Positions 7,211-9,145 of a stretch of DNA of 9,145 nucleotides are shown here, in pieces. Each line of letters begins with the position of its first letter. The stretch's first letter is position 1. The notes under the pieces were generated by a model. It saw only the letters and a program-made list of their open reading frames with translations, was not told the origin of the DNA and ran no database searches. This DNA comes from Spartobacteria bacterium (GTDB taxonomy: Bacteria; Verrucomicrobiota; Verrucomicrobiia; Chthoniobacterales; Chthoniobacteraceae), in contig JANXZI010000537.1 of NCBI GenBank assembly GCA_025355595.1, positions 1 to 9,145 of the forward strand, given 5' to 3'. The position numbers were made by a program, and so were the translations under genes.

Positions 7211-7292
7211 CAAATGACGGATGCCGAATGACGAGGGGTGGTTGGTTGCAGAGCGGGGAACGGCGATCTCGTCATCCGTCATCCGTCATTTG
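7211..7292. repeat. Palindromic heptamer-repeat element B
   Basis: The arms 7211-7235 and 7268-7292 are 25-nt inverted repeats with two mismatches (7227/7276 and 7224/7279) around a 32-nt loop. Each arm is three heptamers. The left arm reads AATGACG, GATGCCG, AATGACG. The right arm, read on the minus strand, is AATGACG, GATGACG, GATGACG. The unit RATGACG aligns with the RGTGAMT unit of element A (shared core TGAC). On the minus strand the outermost unit supplies the TGA stop (7288-7286) of the permease remnant. Confidence 0.85.
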
Positions 7293-7782
7293 AAAAATGC
7301 CTGCCATCCCAGGCGCAGCGCGAGCGTGAACGCGACAGCGATAAACAGTGGGCGGATGATGCGCGCGCCGTGGGCGATCACCATGCCGCTGCCGGGACGC
7401 GGACCGGCGAGCTGCCCGGCGATCATCGCGACGCCCACTTCCAAGCGCAGGCACTTTGCAAATGCGGACGTGACCAGCGCGGCGAGATTGCTGGCGAGTT
7501 TCAGCGCCTTCGTCGTGCCGGTCGCGGCGCGCAGATCCTGGCCGAGCGCGAGGATGCACGCCAGCATCCAGAACGATCCCACGCCGGGGCCGAAGAGGCC
7601 GTCGTAAAATCCCAGCAGCGTCCCGAAGCTGAGCGTAAACTCAGCCATGCTGATCCGGGCCGCACGCGAGCGCTCACCGAGGCTGCGATGGAGCATCGTG
7701 TAGAGATCGCGACCGCGAGCAGCAGTGCGGGCACGAGGCGGCTGGGCACCGCCGGATCCGTCCTCGCGACCGCCCAGACTTC
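7286..7782 (-). pseudogene. TauE/SafE (TSUP) family permease remnant, frameshifted and N-terminally truncated
   Basis: The minus strand encodes the C-terminal half of a TSUP membrane permease, a family that moves sulfite, sulfonates or other organic anions. From the ATG at 7648 it shows GFYDGLFGPGVGSF, the family hallmark, then RAATGTTKALKLASNLAAL and the closing IIRPLFIAVAFTLAL membrane segment. Upstream, family-like sequence (RTDPAVPSRLVPALLLAVAI, residues in 7764-7705) lies in a different frame and rejoins as YTMLHRSLGERS from 7702. The break GATC-TC-TAC at 7703-7705 is explained by one lost base or two gained. Beyond about 7782 family similarity ends, so roughly 85-90 N-terminal residues, including the first membrane helices, are missing. 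A sequencing error could explain the frameshift but not the missing N-terminus. A 120-residue product from 7648 is conceivable but would be half a transporter. Confidence 0.72.
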
Positions 7783-8203
7783 GCCGCCGCGGCCCGCTGC
7801 TTCGTCGGCAAAGTCGGCCGGGTGCTCCGCCGTCGGCGGCTGCGGGTGGGAATGTGCCATCCATGCCCGCTGTGCCCGCTGTGCCCGCTGTGCCTGCGAT
7901 GCCGGGTGCGAGGGTTTCTCCCGTTCCGCCCGTCCGCGTCCCGCAGGACGCCTTGCCGCCGTAGGGTGCCGCCCCGCAGATTCCGAATGTCGGCGCACAG
8001 CCAGCGCCCCCTGCCAAGCTGCCGGATGCACCGGCAGCGGAAGGCAAGCCAGCCAGGCAACCGTGCAAGATTTCCCGGCACGGCCGTGAATCCCCACGGT
8101 GCCAGAAGTTCGCGATGAGGACGACGGGACACCGGGCGTGAGTGACTGCGTCCACGGGCTTTTCGGTTTGACAGCACCGCAACCTGCCGACACGAGTCGG
8201 GGC
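7783..8203. other. 421-bp stretch without a defensible gene; low-complexity and decayed
   Basis: All frames are partly open because of high GC, but none resembles a family I know. On the plus strand one frame is rich in Pro and Ala (PAVPAVPAVPAMPG, then a TAG at 7962-7964, then GAAPQIPNVGAQPAPP). This could be a decayed proline-rich tail. On the minus strand the same bases give a short Gly-X-Y-like run (GIAGTAGTAGTAG). A consensus -35 TTGACA occurs at 8168-8173, but no matching -10 is visible. I could not place the promoter of the export lipoprotein gene. Confidence 0.5.
7865..7900. repeat. 9-bp tandem repeat, three perfect copies and one degenerate
   Basis: GCCCGCTGT is repeated at 7865-7873, 7874-7882 and 7883-7891, followed by the degenerate copy GCCTGCGAT (7892-7900). 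The 9-bp period keeps frame on both strands: Pro-Ala-Val on plus, Gly-Thr-Ala on minus. It lies where the permease N-terminus should have been. Confidence 0.8.
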
Positions 8204-8854
8204 ATGGGATTGATTTCAAGCCTCGTCCGCGCCGCGCTTCTCGCGTGTGTCGTGCTGACGATCGGAAGCTGCTCGACACGTCCCGAAGCGAGGCCGGAAA
8301 TCCCGACGCGAAAAATCGCCGCGGCCGCCCCGCTGCCGGGCCGGCAGTATCGGATCGAGCCGGGTGATTTGCTGACGATCACATTTGCGGGCGAGCCGGA
8401 CTACAATCAGCAGGTCCGCGTGGACTGGGATGGCCGCATCAGCCTCTCCTATCTCGGGCACGGCAGCCATCCGGACATCCAGGCGGCGGGGCTGGAGGTC
8501 TCCTCGCTAGCCGCCCGCATCGGGAGCTATGCCAAGGAGAAGGAGATCCTGGTGAATCCTAAGGTCCAGGTGCTGGTCTCGGAATATGCCGGGCAGACCT
8601 TTGTGCTGCTCGGGCAGGTCACCCAGCCGGGGCGTTACGCATTTCCGCGCGGGCAGCAGCCGCGATTGAATCTCATGGAGGCAATCGCCCTCGGAGGAGG
8701 CTACACGCGCCTCGCCCGGCAGTCCGAGATTCTGATTCGGCGAGGGACGAAGGTTTACAAGGTGGACCTGCGCAAGCTTGCGACGGAATCCGGGACGCCC
8801 ACCTTCATGGTCATGCCAGGCGACGCGATCACAGTCACCGAGCGGTTGTTCTGA
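8204..8854 (+). CDS. Polysaccharide export outer-membrane lipoprotein (Wza/Poly_export family)
   Basis: A 216-residue lipoprotein expected to form or line the outer-membrane exit of a capsule or exopolysaccharide exporter. The ATG at 8204 gives a lipoprotein signal peptide (residues 1-22) with lipobox IGSC and lipidated C23. The open frame extends upstream to 8099, but that part is polar and would bury the signal. Residues about 47-126 are the Poly_export domain, opening YRIEPGDLLTITFAGEP, with the DGRISLSYLG block. Residues about 132-180 are an SLBB domain (FVLLGQVTQPGRYAFPRG, then LMEAIALGGGYTRLA). The protein ends soon after MPGDAITVTERLF, without the C-terminal helix that forms the E. coli Wza pore, as in many short family members. 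It converges on a CpsD/Wzc-like gene 20 bp away, which fits the same pathway. Confidence 0.93.
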   Translation: MGLISSLVRAALLACVVLTIGSCSTRPEARPEIPTRKIAAAAPLPGRQYRIEPGDLLTITFAGEPDYNQQVRVDWDGRISLSYLGHGSHPDIQAAGLEVSSLAARIGSYAKEKEILVNPKVQVLVSEYAGQTFVLLGQVTQPGRYAFPRGQQPRLNLMEAIALGGGYTRLARQSEILIRRGTKVYKVDLRKLATESGTPTFMVMPGDAITVTERLF

Positions 8855-8874
8855 TTCCGCGCCGGTCGGTGGCC

Positions 8875-9145
8875 TTAGACCATCATCCGGCGAGGGACGC
8901 GGGTCAGGATAAGTCCGGCGGGCTTCCGATTCACACCTCCGAGCAACTGGCACGCGCGAGATGCCGCACCGATGGCAGTCTGTCCGGTTTGCGCGACGAT
9001 GAATACCGCACCCGCCTGACGGGCTATGAGCAAAGTCTCGCTCGCGGAGGTCACTGACGGAGAGTCAATGACCACCTGTCCGAAATCGCCCGCGGCCTTG
9101 GCGATAAGTTCGCCGAACGCCGGGCTTGAAAACACGGCCGCAATT
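8875..9145 (-). CDS. C-terminus of CpsD/CapB/Wzc-type bacterial tyrosine kinase-like ATPase, N-terminus beyond window
   Basis: Only the last 89 residues lie in the window. In this family a ParA/MinD-like P-loop domain autophosphorylates on tyrosines and controls chain length and export of exopolysaccharides at the inner membrane, often fused to a Wzz domain. The visible part begins near FSSPAFGELIAKAAGDFGQV. It contains the Walker-B-like strand VVIDSPS and the following SASETLLIARQAGAVFIVAQTGQT segment, which matches the family's usual D-A-x-x-L-A-x-x-D-x-x-L-L-V pattern. The tail, KPAGLILTRVPRRMMV, stops with no tyrosine cluster, unlike E. coli Wzc. The Walker A motifs must lie to the right and could not be checked. 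It converges with the export lipoprotein gene. Confidence 0.85.
   Translation of the reverse strand, partial: IAAVFSSPAFGELIAKAAGDFGQVVIDSPSVTSASETLLIARQAGAVFIVAQTGQTAIGAASRACQLLGGVNRKPAGLILTRVPRRMMV

Noticed and set aside
6570..7292. CRISPR array or a transposon end pair
   Set aside because: The repeats are 7-bp units with no spacers, the two elements differ in unit sequence, and no transposase or Cas gene lies between or beside them.
8168..8173. Consensus TTGACA as a -35 box for the export lipoprotein gene
   Set aside because: The sequence 17 nt downstream (CACGAG) is not -10-like and the start codon is only 30 bp away.
7286..8182. Reading the whole 298-codon minus frame as an intact membrane protein
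   Set aside because: Only the part downstream of about 7702 resembles TSUP proteins. The upstream half is Gly/Arg-rich, lacks membrane helices, and is out of frame with the family-like segment at 7705-7764.
8099..8203. Upstream extension of the export lipoprotein
   Set aside because: It would place 35 mostly polar residues before the lipoprotein signal peptide and stop it from working; the ATG at 8204 gives a standard lipobox.

Overview
This window is GC-rich bacterial DNA, most likely from the phylum Verrucomicrobiota. The clues are a DUF5069 protein, a large secreted FlgD-like/beta-propeller/DOMON-like protein of a kind common in the PVC group, and start codons that mostly lack a Shine-Dalgarno sequence. 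No rRNA, tRNA, CRISPR array, transposase or phage gene was found.

Layout. (1) Positions 1-1477, minus strand, incomplete at the left edge: a secreted purple-acid-phosphatase-like metallophosphoesterase. (2) Positions 1478-1641: a divergent intergenic region with two abutting dyads. (3) Positions 1642-5574, plus: a 1310-residue exported multidomain protein with no recognisable catalytic domain, followed by a weak terminator. (4) Positions 5668-6573, plus: a beta-hydroxyacid dehydrogenase (3-hydroxyisobutyrate dehydrogenase superfamily) with an altered substrate loop. (5) Positions 6570-6640: a palindromic heptamer-repeat element that begins inside the stop codon of that gene. (6) Positions 6695-7132, plus: a DUF5069 protein, followed by a strong intrinsic terminator. 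(7) Positions 7211-7292: a second, related heptamer element that supplies the stop codon of the next minus-strand gene. (8) Positions 7286-7782, minus: a frameshifted, N-terminally truncated TauE/SafE (TSUP) permease remnant. (9) Positions 7783-8203: no gene I can defend, only low-complexity, possibly decayed sequence. (10) Positions 8204-8854, plus: a Wza-type polysaccharide export lipoprotein. (11) Positions 8875-9145, minus, incomplete at the right edge: the C-terminus of a CpsD/Wzc-type kinase-like ATPase.

How the genes fit together. The right edge is the border of an exopolysaccharide export locus, holding an outer-membrane export lipoprotein and a chain-length or kinase partner that converge on each other. 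The left half encodes two divergently transcribed exported proteins. The middle holds two cytoplasmic genes of housekeeping type. The region from about 7200 to 8200 is eroded: it contains a broken transporter, a short tandem repeat and a heptamer element. The most unusual signal is the pair of inverted heptamer arrays, about 640 bp apart. Both have the degenerate unit RRTGAMK, and in both the TGA of the adjacent reading frame lies inside the outermost repeat unit.
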